NCBI GenBank assembly: GCA_003991915.1
Contig: RQTK01000013.1
Location: forward strand, 591,899-655,898
Length of the DNA: 64,000 nucleotides
Origin: Elysia chlorotica
Taxonomy: Eukaryota; Mollusca; Gastropoda; Plakobranchidae
Direction: 5' to 3'
The number at the start of each line of letters is the position of its first letter. Positions within the stretch are counted from its first letter, which is position 1. The translations under genes and the position numbers were made by a program. Below are positions 62,535 to 64,000 of the stretch, in pieces. The notes beneath the pieces are model-generated. The model did no database searches and was not told the DNA's origin. It saw only the letters and a program-made list of their open reading frames with translations.

Positions 62535-64000
62535 TGACTAAAATCCAGCAACTCTGGGGGAACAAGCAAATATTATTGTAAACAGGAGATGACTGACAAG
62601 CTTAAACCTGGATCGATTGATGAAAGAGGGTAACTTTGGAAATCAGAATGAAAGCTTTATCGGGAATTTCTTATTATTACTATTGATTATGTATTTGAAT
62701 AGCGGCGTCTTGCATAATATTTATATCATGCATCCTATTAAATGCACTATTAAAAAAAATAGGCCTTCATTTGAACTTTTTTTTTCTAAGAAGATGCGGA
62801 AGATGGTCATGATGCCTTTTTCTCCTTTTTATTGCCCTTCATCTAGGTGCTGTAGTTCGGATCTAGGAAGAATAGCACTGTGCGTCTAGCCGACATAGTT
62901 TGATCTAGAATAGCTCTTCCCTTATCCCCCATTGCGAGAAAACTTATGAGCGCATCCACCAATAGCAGTTGGGTAGCTCTGATTTCCCCAAATTACAAAC
63001 GCAAAAAGCAAGGCGTGGTGGTTTACGCAGGCGACCTATGTCATAAAATCTACTAATGCTCAGTATAAATACATTTATGAATATTATTTATCACCTAGTT
63101 ATACACTTTTTAACCAGGTCCACATTTAAATGCGATATAAAAGTGTATCTACAGCGAAATATGAAACACAACATAATCTAGAAAAAGCTTCACCTAGTTT
63201 TACAAAATGATATCAGTATCGACAGAAATGCAAAGGAACATATTAGTAAGACGTTGATTTCTGTTTTACACTGCATAAAAATAATAACTCTACTTATTTA
63301 TTTGACAATTCTGACCTCACTCGCCAAGTAGCTACTTTATAACCGTGCTTTTATCGTGATAATCGTATAAGAATGAAACAACACAAACTAAGTTCACATA
63401 CCCGTGGCTTTTGAGAACGCTACGCACCTGAACTATTAAACATTATCTCAAACTTATTGCACTTTACCACATACTTGTGATTGACTTAAAAGTTCTACTC
63501 CCTCATTGAATTTTCATATATTGTTTGTGTCATATCATATTCAAAAATACATATACCGTAGTTTAAATAATTTGTTATCTTTTGCATAAAAAAGACAAAA
63601 ACGTTTTTTTTTTCTCTTAAAACTCCTGAATTCCAACGTAAACTAAGGGAATGAAACATAGAGAGCCTTGCTTTTGTCGTCTTTTAGATGGAAAGAAATT
63701 CTTGAAAACACAGGAAAAAGACCGAATGCGAGAACATCCGTTGCTACCTTTTCATTTTAATTGACTTCTTCTAATTTCTAGTTTTGACATGGATAAAGCT
63801 GATATGAAACTTTAAACTTAATTACCATCATAATGAAACTGCAATTACATTGTTCCTGTTTGAGTCAACGTCGATCCAATGATCATCTGTCATACAGCTT
63901 TAAAGTTAAATGTAGCGAGGAGACCTGAATTATTCACGTCAGTTCAAAAGAGTTTTCATAGGAAACACGCGATGTAACTTTTTGTTTGAAAAATTTAATA
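62535..64000. other. Upstream flank of the lectin gene, nothing recognised
   Basis: AT-rich sequence with no supported gene or repeat. It should contain the promoter of the minus-strand lectin gene, but no distinctive element is visible. Confidence 0.55.

Overview
The window looks like a draft-assembly piece of a lophotrochozoan genome, probably a mollusc and perhaps a gastropod. The reasons are small GC-richer exons in long AT-rich introns, a TRPA1 channel of invertebrate type, very abundant simple repeats (CT, TATC, CAGA, AGT, CAA), and a mix of tRNA-headed SINEs, Merlin, Helitron and LINE relics. The species call is inference; no name can be read from the sequence. Two runs of N (20564-20620 and 56206-56509) are assembly gaps.

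Layout: 1-9699 has no gene I can support, only simple repeats and one old SINE. 9700-33574 (+) is a multi-exon TRPA1 ion-channel gene; I place 27 coding exons with consistent phases, giving about 1,195 residues plus a short stretch lost in the first gap. 33575-43198 separates two convergent genes and holds a candidate MITE in the TRPA1 3' flank, a decayed Helitron helicase, SINE copies and a 2.76-kb direct tandem duplication. 43199-49065 (-) is a nine-exon RNase H1 gene of 359 residues, with hybrid-binding domain, long linker, all catalytic residues and two potential in-frame starts (mitochondrial and nuclear forms). 49066-61075 is repeat-rich and contains a broken Merlin transposase (+), a 5'-truncated LINE reverse-transcriptase tail (+), MITE-like inverted repeats, SINE copies and large AGT, CAA and GATA arrays. 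61209-62534 (-) holds a secreted PAN/apple-like plus galectin-like protein gene and, just downstream, a partial tandem copy of its galectin end. 62535-64000 shows nothing beyond AT-rich sequence.

The three host genes are not functionally linked: an irritant/temperature-type cation channel, a nuclease removing RNA from RNA:DNA hybrids, and an extracellular lectin-like protein. The most unusual features are a tandem array of three decoy splice acceptors in front of TRPA1 coding exon 2, the partial galectin duplication, a MITE-like family with a roughly 20-bp terminal inverted repeat, and a 34-bp near-palindromic minisatellite beside the RNase H1 3' end.
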